Made by a program: the position numbers and the translations under genes
Notes under the pieces: model-generated
What the model was told of the DNA's origin: nothing
The model's database searches: none
What the model saw: the letters and a program-made list of their open reading frames with translations, nothing else
From: Micavibrio_A sp964539025
GTDB taxonomy: Bacteria; Pseudomonadota; Alphaproteobacteria; Micavibrionales; Micavibrionaceae
Length of the DNA: 64,000 bases
Direction of reading: 5' to 3'
Assembly: GCA_964539025.1 (NCBI GenBank)
Contig: CAZIFA010000003.1
Span: 1 to 64,000 of the forward strand
Part shown: piece by piece, positions 33,982 to 42,313 of the stretch
Layout: each line of letters begins with the position of its first letter
Position numbering within the stretch: position 1 is the first letter of the stretch

Positions 33982-34539
33982 ATGATCGCCAATACCATGC
34001 AAAAAGAATTACCACCCCAAGCACCCTACGCATCCTTTGGCGGCGGGTGTTTTTGGTGCATGGAAACCGAATTCCGGCGCGTGGACGGCGTCCTGTTCAC
34101 CCGCGCAGGCTATGAGGGTGGACGCATTGACAACCCGACCTATGACGATATCTGCACAGGCAAGACCGGACATGCGGAGACGGTAGAGATTTACTACGAT
34201 CCCAAGATCGTCACCTACCGCGAGTTGCTCCATCACTTTCTAGAGCGCGCGCATGACCCGACGCAATTGAACGGGCAAGGCGTCGATATGGGCACACAAT
34301 ACCGTTCAGTGATTTTCTATCACGATGAGGATCAGAAGAAGCAGGCGCAGGAATCCATCGCCGAGGTCGGTACGAATGGAAGATGGAAGTTACCCATCGT
34401 CACCACGTTGGAGCCGAAAGGACATTTCTGGCCGGGGGAAGCGTATCACCAGCAATATTACGAGAAGTACGAACAAAAAACAGGAGCGCCACATATAAGG
34501 GCGCTCCATAAAATGCAAAAATGGGCTAGAGAAAAATAA
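33982..34539 (+). CDS. msrA: peptide-methionine (S)-S-oxide reductase
   Basis: Repairs methionine-S-sulfoxide in proteins. 185 residues. Catalytic motif GCFWCMETEF (GCFW Cys), GYEGG, CTGKTGHAETVEIYYDPK, the HDPTQLNGQGVDMGTQYRSVIFY stretch and FWPGEAYHQQYYEKY are all canonical. No signal peptide, so cytoplasmic. Shine-Dalgarno AAGGAAA precedes the ATG. It is not linked to the MsrB-like gene at 43.3 kb. Confidence 0.97.
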   Translation: MIANTMQKELPPQAPYASFGGGCFWCMETEFRRVDGVLFTRAGYEGGRIDNPTYDDICTGKTGHAETVEIYYDPKIVTYRELLHHFLERAHDPTQLNGQGVDMGTQYRSVIFYHDEDQKKQAQESIAEVGTNGRWKLPIVTTLEPKGHFWPGEAYHQQYYEKYEQKTGAPHIRALHKMQKWAREK

Positions 34540-34567
34540 AAAGCCGCGCACTGCACTTTTAAAAAGT

Positions 34568-34654
34568 TTTCACCACAAAGACACTAAGGACTCAAAGAAT
34601 CACTAAGAAGAAAAAACTTTGTGATTCTTTGTGAGCTTCGTGACTTTGTGGTTA
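34568..34654. repeat. family B palindromic repeat, copy 5
   Basis: caccacaaagacactaagg ... gagcttcgtgactttgtggtt, followed by attgcctgcagcgcttatta. Nearly identical to copy 4, including the tail, so the two are recent relatives. Confidence 0.8.
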
Positions 34655-34678
34655 TCTTTTAATTGCCTGCAGCGCTTA

Positions 34679-35098
34679 TTAAAGCATCCCGTAATGCAGG
34701 AATACGATATGCACAGCGGCGAAGAGATAATACCCGCCGAGCTGGTACGACGTATCGATCGCCATCGCTTCGAATGGATAGCCGGTGTAAAGCGCGCTCA
34801 TCAGCGTTGGCGGCATAGAGAACGCAACCCACAACAGGCAGGACAAACAGAAATATCCGGCGGCGGAATTGATGCCGAGGAATTGTGCAAGGAATGCGTA
34901 GAAACAAGCCGATAGCATCCACAAAAAGAACGACGCCACGTACGAGAGCGGCGATTTTTGCGACACTGTATTCGCGCCGCGCACTTCAACCCAGCGAGCG
35001 CCCAGAATTTTTGGATGATACCAAAGCATCCCCAGCAAGAACGCCAACACGCCCGACAATGCGAAAGCGGAAAAATTAATATCTATATTGTTAAGCAT
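34679..35098 (-). CDS. DUF1761 family membrane protein
   Basis: 139 residues with four membrane helices. It begins NFSAFALSGVLAFLLGMLWYHPKILGARWVE, the typical DUF1761 first helix with W-Y-x-P, and ends with YPFEAMAIDTSYQLGGYYLFAAVHIVFL. The function of the family is unknown. The stop codon lies directly beside the tail of family B copy 5, so the insertion may have removed or replaced the native 3' flank. It has its own start with no obvious operon partner. Confidence 0.85.
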   Translation of the reverse strand: MLNNIDINFSAFALSGVLAFLLGMLWYHPKILGARWVEVRGANTVSQKSPLSYVASFFLWMLSACFYAFLAQFLGINSAAGYFCLSCLLWVAFSMPPTLMSALYTGYPFEAMAIDTSYQLGGYYLFAAVHIVFLHYGML

Positions 35099-35199
35099 AT
35101 TCTCGTCCCCATTTTTAACGAACTATACGCTTGAAATGTTAGAGTGATTTGCACCCCCGTCCAACAGATATATAGAAGTCATCAACAAGGGCTTTTGCC

Positions 35200-35228
35200 T
35201 TGACTTTTTTCGATAATTTCCGTATTGT
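35200..35228 (+). promoter_or_regulatory. sigma70-type promoter of the 200-aa gene
   Basis: TTGACT (35200-35205), 17-bp spacer, TATTGT (35223-35228). The gene's ATG is at 35272 with AGGGAG upstream, so the 5' UTR would be about 37 bases. Confidence 0.55.
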
Positions 35229-35271
35229 TAGCGTATAAAAAAGATGAAGAAACGACCACAGGGAGACCACA

Positions 35272-35874
35272 ATGAAACACTTTCTTTTGAAAGCGTTCAA
35301 CCACGCCTGCAATCATATCGAACCAATCATTAGTCATACCAATCTCTGGCTTGCCCGGATGATGACCGATCGTGATTTTTTATCGATACGATCATCAAGC
35401 GTTACTTCAAAATCACTGCGTAAGATCATGGGATATTACAATGCCGGTGAGAGCTTGGGGCGTGACAATCTATTCCGGTTCCTGCGATCAAAAACCCTGA
35501 CCGGAGACCTTACGCCAAGGCCCATCATGAAGCTGGCAGGTGCCATGGCATTCGAGGCCGCAACGATCCTGCCGCGCGTGGCGATGGCCTACCCCAGTGC
35601 CACCGCTCTCACCGTAACCGCCGTTGCTGCGGCGGCGCTTGTCGTGACACAAGGGAATGGCGTAACGGATCTGGTCGCGACATGGATGGGATCAAGACCA
35701 GGAAGCAAATGGCGCGTGGCGGGAGAATCTAGCCCTGCGGCGATGCAGACAGCAGATCAAATATTATCGCGAGAAACCACACGTTCCTTCCCGAGAGAGA
35801 ACGGACACCGTGCGGATACCGGCGGCGGGCGCACCAGCGGCTACAACAGCCTCAACGCGTTCGGCCTTGGTTAG
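35272..35874 (+). CDS. hypothetical protein (200 aa)
   Basis: Not recognised. Basic N-terminal half (MKHFLLKAFNHACNHIEP, LWLARMMTDRDFLSIRSSS) with no clear signal peptide, one hydrophobic stretch near residues 103-125 (AYPSATALTVTAVAAAALVVTQG) that may span the membrane, and a low-complexity Arg/Ser/Gly tail ending GYNSLNAFGLG. It has a good promoter and Shine-Dalgarno, so it is likely expressed. Its last codons overlap the sdhB stop on the other strand. The composition resembles orphan proteins rather than an enzyme. Confidence 0.55.
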   Translation: MKHFLLKAFNHACNHIEPIISHTNLWLARMMTDRDFLSIRSSSVTSKSLRKIMGYYNAGESLGRDNLFRFLRSKTLTGDLTPRPIMKLAGAMAFEAATILPRVAMAYPSATALTVTAVAAAALVVTQGNGVTDLVATWMGSRPGSKWRVAGESSPAAMQTADQILSRETTRSFPRENGHRADTGGGRTSGYNSLNAFGLG

Positions 35875-36665
35875 GCCTTGCGTTCGACCATCAGTTTTTT
35901 GATCTCTGCAATCGCTTTGGCCGGATTGAGATTCTTCGGGCAGGAATTCGTGCAGTTCATGATCGTGTGGCAGCGATATAATTTGAACGGATCTTCGAGT
36001 TGATCCAGACGTTCGCCCGCAGCCTCATCACGGCTATCCGCGATCCAGCGCCACGCATTCAACAGTATGGCGGGGCCGAGGAATTTATCGGCGTTCCACC
36101 AATAGCTGGGGCATGAAGTAGAGCAGCAAAAACACAAAATACAGGCCGAAGGTCCGCGTCCGTCATCACCGTTCAGCAGATTGGCATCTTCGGGCGATTG
36201 CAGCCGTTCACGGCTCGGCGCCTGCGTGTCGGTTTTCAGCCATGGTTCGATAGCGTTGTATTGCGCGTAGACATGGGAGAGATCGGGCACCAGATCTTTG
36301 ACCACCGGCATATGCGGCAGCGGCGTGATTTTCACATCGCCCGATACTTCGGCAATCGGCTTCAGGCAGGCGAGCGTGTTGCGCCCGTCGATATTCATCG
36401 AACAGGACCCGCATATCCCTTCCCGGCAGGAGCGGCGGAACGTTAGGGACGAATCCACGTTGTTCTTGATATGGATGATCGCGTCGAGCACCATCGGCCC
36501 GCAATCATCGAGGTTTATGGTGAATTCGTCGAGGCGCGGGTTTTCGCCCGTATCCGGGTCATAACGGTAGATTTTAAAGGTTTTTTTACGTTTTGCGCCG
36601 TCCGCCGCGTTAACCTTTTTTCCGGGCTTTATTTGCGAGTTTTTCGGGAGGGTAAATTCAGCCAT
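35871..36665 (-). CDS. sdhB: succinate dehydrogenase iron-sulfur subunit
   Basis: Carries electrons from the SdhA flavin to quinone. 264 residues. [2Fe-2S] ligands in SCREGICGSCSMNIDGRNTLAC, then the [4Fe-4S] and [3Fe-4S] ligands in CILCFCCSTSCPSYWWN and CHTIMNCTNSCPKNLNPAKAI. Normally sdhB directly follows sdhA; here a 2.15-kb stretch with an opposite-strand gene intervenes, so sdhB must have its own promoter or depend on long read-through. Confidence 0.97.
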   Translation of the reverse strand: MAEFTLPKNSQIKPGKKVNAADGAKRKKTFKIYRYDPDTGENPRLDEFTINLDDCGPMVLDAIIHIKNNVDSSLTFRRSCREGICGSCSMNIDGRNTLACLKPIAEVSGDVKITPLPHMPVVKDLVPDLSHVYAQYNAIEPWLKTDTQAPSRERLQSPEDANLLNGDDGRGPSACILCFCCSTSCPSYWWNADKFLGPAILLNAWRWIADSRDEAAGERLDQLEDPFKLYRCHTIMNCTNSCPKNLNPAKAIAEIKKLMVERKA

Positions 36666-36743
36666 TTTCGTCGATAATCCCTTGTTTTCCCTAGTTTATA
36701 GCAGTTGATTTGCATTGCAAACCCCCAATGCGCTATATATTTT

Positions 36744-36772
36744 TTGACAATAAGACAGTAATGTATTATGTT
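36744..36772 (+). promoter_or_regulatory. sigma70-type promoter of the 652-codon gene
   Basis: Consensus TTGACA (36744-36749), 17-bp spacer, TATGTT (36767-36772), 37 bp before the ATG at 36809. A perfect -35 with ideal spacing. Confidence 0.6.
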
Positions 36773-36808
36773 AATGACGATTTCATACTTATAATGTAGG
36801 GTAAAAAC

Positions 36809-38767
36809 ATGGCTATTGCTGCACTCCGATATGGGCTCACCGATGAAGAGTTCCAACGTCTTTTTGGATCGTTCTTTCGCCCGACAGGATTATTGGGTGG
36901 AACAACTTACACCCTGTCCATGGCTTCGGCTGAGGCAATAACACCGGTCACTGTACCAGTGACACAGACTGCTCCCGCGACACAGATTCCAGTATCGGAA
37001 GCAATAGATGCGGCAAACTCCCAGCCACAGATTACGTTGACCGGAACGGGTGTTGATTCGGCAGTGTCACACACCATACCTACGACACCAATCACTACGC
37101 CATTGGCATCATTCACCATATCGGCAAATGCAATTCCGGTTGCACCGGAAGCAACTCCTGCACCCGCCGCCGCTCCGGCGCCAGCAGCAACCGTGCCACC
37201 CATTGTAGTATCAGGGACAGAAGAACCGCGCGGTGTGGATATGTCATTCACGATGCCTGGTGGAGTACCGGCCGGAACGCCAGCGTCGCTTACGTCGCCG
37301 ACGGCGACCCCCGCCGCCGCAACACCTCCGCCCGCACGGACAACTCCGCCGACGAGTGATTTCCCGTACACGTTTGACGCGCTGCTTAAAGACATTGCGC
37401 GCCTGTACAAGAATGGCGAAAACCAACTGGACGACGGACTTCATAGCGTGTTCGGAAGCACAACAACGCCGGGCGTTAGAACAATGAAATTCGACACGTG
37501 CGAATTGAAAGTGCATCCTGATTCCGGTTCGATGGCCACCCCGAAAGGGGCGGAAGAACTTCTGACGCCCAAAGACGCCTATGCCCTGATCAAGAGCATG
37601 ATGGCCAACGAGAATGTCAGAAACGAAGGTATCAACCTTAGGATCGTCAATGCCGACGGCACGCCCAAAGCGGCCAGCGAGTACACCGAAGCCGATATCA
37701 GAAACCTGGCCCTGTGCTTTGCCGCAGCCGAGCAAAGCGGGGTTCGCATCGCAAATGAACGGGAACTCTTTCAAGGTCCGTTCAAGGGTAATACGCATCT
37801 GATCAAGCCATCCCATGGAGCAATGGGCAGGTTTACACATTCAACGGATGCAACGATTCCTGCACTGGAGCCTGCGCTCGCCAGCCTCAACGCAGCCGTG
37901 CAAGAACCTACGATGGGCAGAAAGCGCGGCATTTTGAGTTCTTCCACCGGCGATGCCATGAAGGCCGTCGGCGGCATGACAAACGAAGATTGGGACAATG
38001 TCGGTTTCATTCAGAATGACCTGCTTGCCATTCGTGAGGCCATCAAATTGCCGAACGGCAGCTATGATCCGACGAAATTGGCGCAGCTTCCAGACGGTAA
38101 GCTTGATGGCCTGATTGCTGATCCTGTCGTACGCGCAAGAGTGATGGCGGCTCTTGGTATCACAGCCGAAAAAGTTGACGAAGCACGGCAGATGATCAAG
38201 GCCAATAACGGCGTTCCCGGCAACGGAGACAATTTCGTTCCGCAAGGATCACTGATTCAAGAAAAAACCTGTTTTTCATCTGCCACAAGACATGCAACCG
38301 TCGCCGCGCAGCATTTCGAAAAATTGATGAGCGATATTGCACGGCTTAAAACCAAGGGCGCGGATAGGACAGGCGCAAGCCTGCCAAGAGCAGACCTGAA
38401 TGTCCGCGACGATGATTGCGACGAAACCAAAGAAATACAAATGGTACGCATTCAATTGAATGCAAGAGAAAAAACCGCAACGCCAGGTCAGATTATCGAC
38501 CTTACCCAAGAGTTGGGTGTGGCGCAGGTGGGAGGTCTCGCCAATAGAGTGCTTAGGTTGATGGTAACGGCCGTTACAGCGGAAACGGCACCTGAGAAGA
38601 TAACCGGGGTGTCGACACTCGGTAATTACTTCGCGGAGACAGCAAGCTTCCACATGAACCGGTTGAATTTCCTTGCGCCTCCTGGTGCCGCTCCTACCCC
38701 GACAGCCGCACCTGCAACGCCGACGCCGGCAGCAGCAGCGCCTACGGCCACTCCGACAGCGCCGTAA
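36809..38767 (+). CDS. large Pro/Ala/Thr-rich protein inside the sdh cluster (652 aa)
   Basis: Not recognised. Residues ~45-190 are low-complexity P/A/T/V sequence, as are the last ~35 (APTPTAAPATPTPAA-like). The central ~400 residues look folded and helical: FDALLKDIARLYKNGENQLDDGLHSVF, LTPKDAYALIKSMMANENVRNEGINLRIVNADG, NEDWDNVGFIQNDLLAIREAIKLPNGSYDP, KLDGLIADPVVRARVMAALGI and CFSSATRHATVAAQHFEKLMSDIARL. There is no signal peptide at the start and no membrane helix, so it may be cytoplasmic or exported by another route. It has its own promoter and terminator and stands opposite to sdhA and sdhB. The P/A/T linkers resemble those of surface or large effector-like proteins, but that is inference. 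Confidence 0.7.
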   Translation: MAIAALRYGLTDEEFQRLFGSFFRPTGLLGGTTYTLSMASAEAITPVTVPVTQTAPATQIPVSEAIDAANSQPQITLTGTGVDSAVSHTIPTTPITTPLASFTISANAIPVAPEATPAPAAAPAPAATVPPIVVSGTEEPRGVDMSFTMPGGVPAGTPASLTSPTATPAAATPPPARTTPPTSDFPYTFDALLKDIARLYKNGENQLDDGLHSVFGSTTTPGVRTMKFDTCELKVHPDSGSMATPKGAEELLTPKDAYALIKSMMANENVRNEGINLRIVNADGTPKAASEYTEADIRNLALCFAAAEQSGVRIANERELFQGPFKGNTHLIKPSHGAMGRFTHSTDATIPALEPALASLNAAVQEPTMGRKRGILSSSTGDAMKAVGGMTNEDWDNVGFIQNDLLAIREAIKLPNGSYDPTKLAQLPDGKLDGLIADPVVRARVMAALGITAEKVDEARQMIKANNGVPGNGDNFVPQGSLIQEKTCFSSATRHATVAAQHFEKLMSDIARLKTKGADRTGASLPRADLNVRDDDCDETKEIQMVRIQLNAREKTATPGQIIDLTQELGVAQVGGLANRVLRLMVTAVTAETAPEKITGVSTLGNYFAETASFHMNRLNFLAPPGAAPTPTAAPATPTPAAAAPTATPTAP

Positions 38768-38789
38768 TCTTCAGGAACAAACGAAATTT

Positions 38790-38816
38790 AAAAGCCCCCT
38801 TTCGGGGGCTTTTTTA
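38790..38816. terminator. bidirectional rho-independent terminator
   Basis: aaaagccccc-tttc-gggggctttt followed by tt-rich sequence on the plus strand; the minus-strand reading ends ttttaaattt. It ends the 652-codon gene and could also end sdhA, whose stop codon is next to it. It therefore cuts sdhA transcripts off from sdhB. Confidence 0.85.
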
Positions 38817-40607
38817 TTAGTAGACCCGCTTCTTGGGCGGGATCGCTTCCACGTCTTTGGTCAGCGTGTGAAGTATGACCGGGCGGTAATCTATTTTGGT
38901 TTTGCCTTTTTCATCCACGCGCATGATCGTGTGCTTCATCCATTTATCATCGTTACGATCGGCGAAATCTTCGCGGGCGTGCGCGCCGCGGGATTCTTCG
39001 CGGTTGACGCCGGAATAAAGCGTGGCGACCGCCTGCCCCATCAGGTTTTCGAGTTCCAGCGTTTCGACGAGGTCGGTGTTGAAGATCATCGAACGATCGG
39101 TGATACCGAGGTCGGCCTTTTTATCGAAGGCTTTGGAAATCAGATCGCAGCCTTCTTGCAACGTTTCGCCCGTGCGGAACACGGCGGCGTGGTTTTGCAT
39201 GATTTTCTGCATTTCCAGACGAAGATCTGCGGTACGGACCGAGCCTTTGGAGTTGCGTACGCGATCAAGATGCGCCAGAGCCTTGTCGCCGTTATCGCCC
39301 TTGGCCATTTTGTGCGGCGTGCCGGGATAGACGGTTTCGGCGCAGCGGATGGCGGCGGCACGACCAAACACGACGAGATCGAGCAACGAGTTGGAACCAA
39401 GACGGTTCGCGCCGTGGACAGACACGCAAGCGGCTTCGCCGATCGCCATCAGACCCGGAACGATTTTGTTCGGGTCTTTGGAAGTCGGGTTCAGAACTTC
39501 ACAGCGGACGTTCGTTGGGATACCGCCCATGTTGTAGTGAACGGTGGGCAGGACCGGGATCGGTTCTTTCGTCACATCTACGCCCGCGAAAATGCGCGCG
39601 CTCTCGGCGATGCCGGGCAGGCGTGAATGAATGACTTCGGGTGGTAAGTGCATCAGGTTTAAGTGAATATGGTCTTTGTCTTTGCCAACACCGCGCCCTT
39701 CGCGGATTTCGACTGTCATCGAACGGGAGACAACATCGCGCGAAGCGAGATCTTTTGCGGAAGGCGCGTACCGCTCCATGAAACGCTCGCCTTCGGAATT
39801 GGTCAGATACCCGCCCTCGCCGCGCGCGCCTTCGGTGATCAGGCAGCCCGCGCCGTAAATGCCGGTCGGGTGGAATTGCACGAATTCCATGTCCTGTAGC
39901 GGCAAACCCGCGCGCAGCACCATGCCGCCGCCATCGCCCGTGCAGGTGTGCGCGGAGGTGCAGGAGAAATAGGATCTGCCGTAACCGCCCGTTGCTAAAA
40001 TCGTTTGGTGGGCGCGGAAACGGTGGATAGTGCCATCGTCGAGATTCCACGCCATGACGCCGAGACATTCGCCTTCGTCGCCCATGATCAGGTCGAGCGC
40101 GAAATATTCGATAAAGAATTCGGCTTTATGTTTCAATGCTTGTTGATACAGCGTGTGCAGAATGGCGTGACCTGTGCGATCAGCGGCGGCGCAGGTGCGT
40201 TGCGCGGTGCCCTTGCCGTAATGCGTCGTCATACCGCCGAAGGGGCGTTGGTAGATTTTGCCTTCGGGCGTGCGCGAAAACGGCACGCCGTAATGCTCGA
40301 GTTCGATGATCGCCGGAATGGCTTCACGGCACATATATTCGATCGCGTCCTGATCACCCAGCCAGTCGGAGCCTTTGATCGTGTCATAGAAGTGAAAGCG
40401 CCAATCGTCTTCGCCCATATTGCCGAGCGCCGCGGAAATACCGCCCTGTGCGGCGACAGTGTGCGAGCGCGTCGGGAATACTTTTGAGATCAAGGCCGTT
40501 TTGAGGCCCTTTTCCGCGCAGCCGAAACCGGCACGTAGCCCCGCGCCGCCCGCACCGACGACAACGACATCGTATTCATGATCTATGATTTTATAACTTT
40601 GGGTCAT
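38817..40607 (-). CDS. sdhA: succinate dehydrogenase flavoprotein subunit
   Basis: Oxidises succinate to fumarate in the TCA cycle with covalent FAD. From MTQSYKIIDHEYDVVVVGAGGAGLRAG the protein is 596 residues. The FAD-linking His is in TRSHTVAAQGGISAAL; further marks are RPFGGMTTHYGKGTAQRTCAAADRTGHAILHTL, QFHPTGIYGAGCLITEGARGEGGYL, PTVHYNMGGIPTN and HGANRLGSNSLLDLVVFG. The ATG at 40607 overlaps the stop of the GxxExxY gene by 4 bp (ATGA). Confidence 0.97.
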   Translation of the reverse strand: MTQSYKIIDHEYDVVVVGAGGAGLRAGFGCAEKGLKTALISKVFPTRSHTVAAQGGISAALGNMGEDDWRFHFYDTIKGSDWLGDQDAIEYMCREAIPAIIELEHYGVPFSRTPEGKIYQRPFGGMTTHYGKGTAQRTCAAADRTGHAILHTLYQQALKHKAEFFIEYFALDLIMGDEGECLGVMAWNLDDGTIHRFRAHQTILATGGYGRSYFSCTSAHTCTGDGGGMVLRAGLPLQDMEFVQFHPTGIYGAGCLITEGARGEGGYLTNSEGERFMERYAPSAKDLASRDVVSRSMTVEIREGRGVGKDKDHIHLNLMHLPPEVIHSRLPGIAESARIFAGVDVTKEPIPVLPTVHYNMGGIPTNVRCEVLNPTSKDPNKIVPGLMAIGEAACVSVHGANRLGSNSLLDLVVFGRAAAIRCAETVYPGTPHKMAKGDNGDKALAHLDRVRNSKGSVRTADLRLEMQKIMQNHAAVFRTGETLQEGCDLISKAFDKKADLGITDRSMIFNTDLVETLELENLMGQAVATLYSGVNREESRGAHAREDFADRNDDKWMKHTIMRVDEKGKTKIDYRPVILHTLTKDVEAIPPKKRVY

Positions 40608-41074
40608 ATAGCACCTTTTACATTGGAATCGCAAAGACGCGAAGACGCAAAGCGCTCATCGATAATTCGGACAATTCCATTTTTAATGATAGGAACATTA
40701 AAATTAATGAGAAAACCTAAAGAAAGCTTGCATAGCCGGATATAAGATAATGTTTGCGCTCTATGAACAGGCAGCAGATTTTCGCAGGCTTTAATTTCAA
40801 TCAAAATTTGCTCATTCACGATAATATCAGCTCTAAATCCACCATCCAGTAACTCGCCCTCATAATATACAGGCACGCTTATTTGCCGAACGGGATTGCG
40901 ATTTTTCTTTTGTAACGCACGGAACAAAGCCTGTTCATAAATACTCTCGAGCATTCCGGGACCAAAATAACGATGAACGTGAAAGGCACAATCAACAATG
41001 TCCTTCGCAATCCCCTCAATTTGGGAATCGATGGTGGAAAGCTTTGCGTCTTCGCGTCTTTGCGATTCAGTCAT
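40604..41074 (-). CDS. GxxExxY protein (PDDEXK-like), inserted between sdhD and sdhA
   Basis: 156 residues from the ATG at 41074. Core motif GPGMLESIYEQALFRAL (G..E..Y) and the nuclease-like part YYEGELLDGGFRADIIVNEQILIEIKACENLLPVHRAQTLSYI, with D-x8-E-I-K, then LSLGFLINFNVPIIKNGI. The family is common in bacteria and has no proven function. Start and end are both encoded by the inverted repeats: the N-terminus MTESQRREDAKLS and the C-terminus ERFASSRLCDSNVKGAI are translated repeat. Its ATG overlaps the sdhD stop, and its stop overlaps the sdhA ATG, each by 4 bp, so it is translationally coupled into the operon. Confidence 0.88.
   Translation of the reverse strand: MTESQRREDAKLSTIDSQIEGIAKDIVDCAFHVHRYFGPGMLESIYEQALFRALQKKNRNPVRQISVPVYYEGELLDGGFRADIIVNEQILIEIKACENLLPVHRAQTLSYIRLCKLSLGFLINFNVPIIKNGIVRIIDERFASSRLCDSNVKGAI
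40626..41068. mobile_element. inverted-repeat element carrying the GxxExxY gene
   Basis: Ends: gaatcgcaaagacgcgaag (40626) and its complement ctttgcgtcttcgcgtctttgcgattc (41042-41068), about 30 bp each with the core gcaaagacgcgaagacgc perfect in both arms. The 443-bp unit encloses only the GxxExxY gene. Matching ends without the gene occur at 18709-18831, and single ends at 8795 and 12747. No transposase lies nearby, so how it moves is unknown; insertion inside the sdh operon is clear from the sequence. Confidence 0.7.
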
Positions 41075-41460
41075 AAAGCTATCTTCAAAATGGAAAAAAC
41101 CGATGCCACGCCAAGGAAAGCAAACGCAATCTTGGTTCCTATGATCAGGAGCAGTTTTTTTGCGTGCGAGCCTACGTAATCCTCTATCACGACCTGTAGC
41201 CCCATCGCCGCATGGTAATACACCCCGCCGATGAACAAGATCATCAGTGTTGCATTGCCGGGCTGGGTCAGCCATTGCGTGAATTCCCAATAGGATTTGC
41301 CGCGCATTTCGATCATCGCGTAAACGACCCAGAGCACGAGCGGCAAGATCATGATCGCCGTGATGCGTTCCATCAGCCAGTGATGCGCGCCTTCATGCGT
41401 CGAGCCAAGGCCGCGTGCCCGGCCCAGAGGGGATTGGAATTTGTTGTTCTTTTCGCTCAC
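41071..41460 (-). CDS. sdhD: succinate dehydrogenase membrane anchor subunit
   Basis: 129 residues, three membrane helices. Starts with a hydrophilic tail ending SPLGRARGLGSTHEGAHHWLMERITAIMILPLVLWVV; the heme/quinone region is GGVYYHAAMGLQVVIEDYVGSHAKKLLLII. The stop TGA overlaps the ATG of the GxxExxY gene. It begins 2 bp after the solute-binding protein gene and not next to sdhC. Confidence 0.93.
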   Translation of the reverse strand: MSEKNNKFQSPLGRARGLGSTHEGAHHWLMERITAIMILPLVLWVVYAMIEMRGKSYWEFTQWLTQPGNATLMILFIGGVYYHAAMGLQVVIEDYVGSHAKKLLLIIGTKIAFAFLGVASVFSILKIAL

Positions 41461-41462
41461 GC

Positions 41463-42299
41463 CTATTTCCCCGGGTTTTTATTGATGTAGGGCACCGTAG
41501 CGCGATAATAAGAGTTTGGAATTTTATCGTATTTGTCAAAAATCTTATCGACCGTGCCATCAAGAATAAGTTCTTCTATTGCATGATTAACGGCGTCACG
41601 GAACTGCGCATCTTCGCTGTGGAACGCATAGGAAACGGGATATGTCCTAATCGGTTTTTTGGGATCGACGATTTTCAACTTGCCCGGATTGGACGCATTG
41701 TAATTGCCGAACGCAACCGCATCGACGATGGTAAAGTCGGCTTTTTTATCAGCAACATTGACCATAACCTGCGTGAAATCCGTCATATTTGTCAGCGCGA
41801 GGATTTGCGCTTTGGGAAAATCATTATGCGCGATGTGTACAGGATTGTCGCCATCGATAGCAACCATCTTTAACTCGGCATTGTTGAGATCAGGAACACC
41901 TTTTGCAAAACGCGGATCATCCGCGCGCGCGGCGATAAAAACCGGCTGGTAGTAATACGGGCGTGAGAAAAGCGCGAATTTACCGACATTGGGGTGAACC
42001 CAGGAACCGGTGCAGAGCATATCGAATTTTCCGGCATTCAAATCCGCCGCGATCAGGCCCCAGCCCGTCGTTGTCGCATATTCCACTTTCAGTTCAAGGC
42101 GGGCGGCAATGGCCTTGACCATTTCCACATCGAAACCTCTGAATTCTTTTGTATTGATGTCCTGCGTGATGGCGGGGTCGTAATCGACGTAACCGCATTT
42201 GATGGTTTGCGTGGTGTTTATTTTCGGCAGCGCAGGTTCCGCGAATGCCGCAATGGAAGTCGTCATCAAAAGTGCCGCAGTAATGAATAAAATCCGCAT
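41463..42299 (-). CDS. periplasmic solute-binding protein, family 3
   Basis: From MRILFITAALLMTTSIAAFAEPAL the protein is 278 residues, with a clear signal peptide cut after AFA. SBP_bac_3 features: IKCGYVDYDPAITQD, TKEFRGFDVEMVKAIAARLELKVEYATTTGWGLIAADLNAGKFDMLCTGSWV, AIDGDNPVHIAHNDFPKAQ, VNVADKKADFTIVDAV and AFHSEDAQFRDAVNHAIEELILDGTVDKIFDKY. The ligand is likely an amino acid or similar small polar compound. No ABC permease or ATPase is adjacent. The gene sits 14 bp after sdhC and 2 bp before sdhD, so it is co-transcribed with the succinate dehydrogenase genes. Confidence 0.88.
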   Translation of the reverse strand: MRILFITAALLMTTSIAAFAEPALPKINTTQTIKCGYVDYDPAITQDINTKEFRGFDVEMVKAIAARLELKVEYATTTGWGLIAADLNAGKFDMLCTGSWVHPNVGKFALFSRPYYYQPVFIAARADDPRFAKGVPDLNNAELKMVAIDGDNPVHIAHNDFPKAQILALTNMTDFTQVMVNVADKKADFTIVDAVAFGNYNASNPGKLKIVDPKKPIRTYPVSYAFHSEDAQFRDAVNHAIEELILDGTVDKIFDKYDKIPNSYYRATVPYINKNPGK

Positions 42300-42313
42300 A
42301 GCTTTAACTCCCT

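Noticed and set aside
37244..37840. 198-codon minus-strand frame opposite the 652-codon gene
   Set aside because: Arises from repetitive GC-rich Pro/Ala/Thr codons; the plus-strand gene has promoter, ribosome site and terminator.
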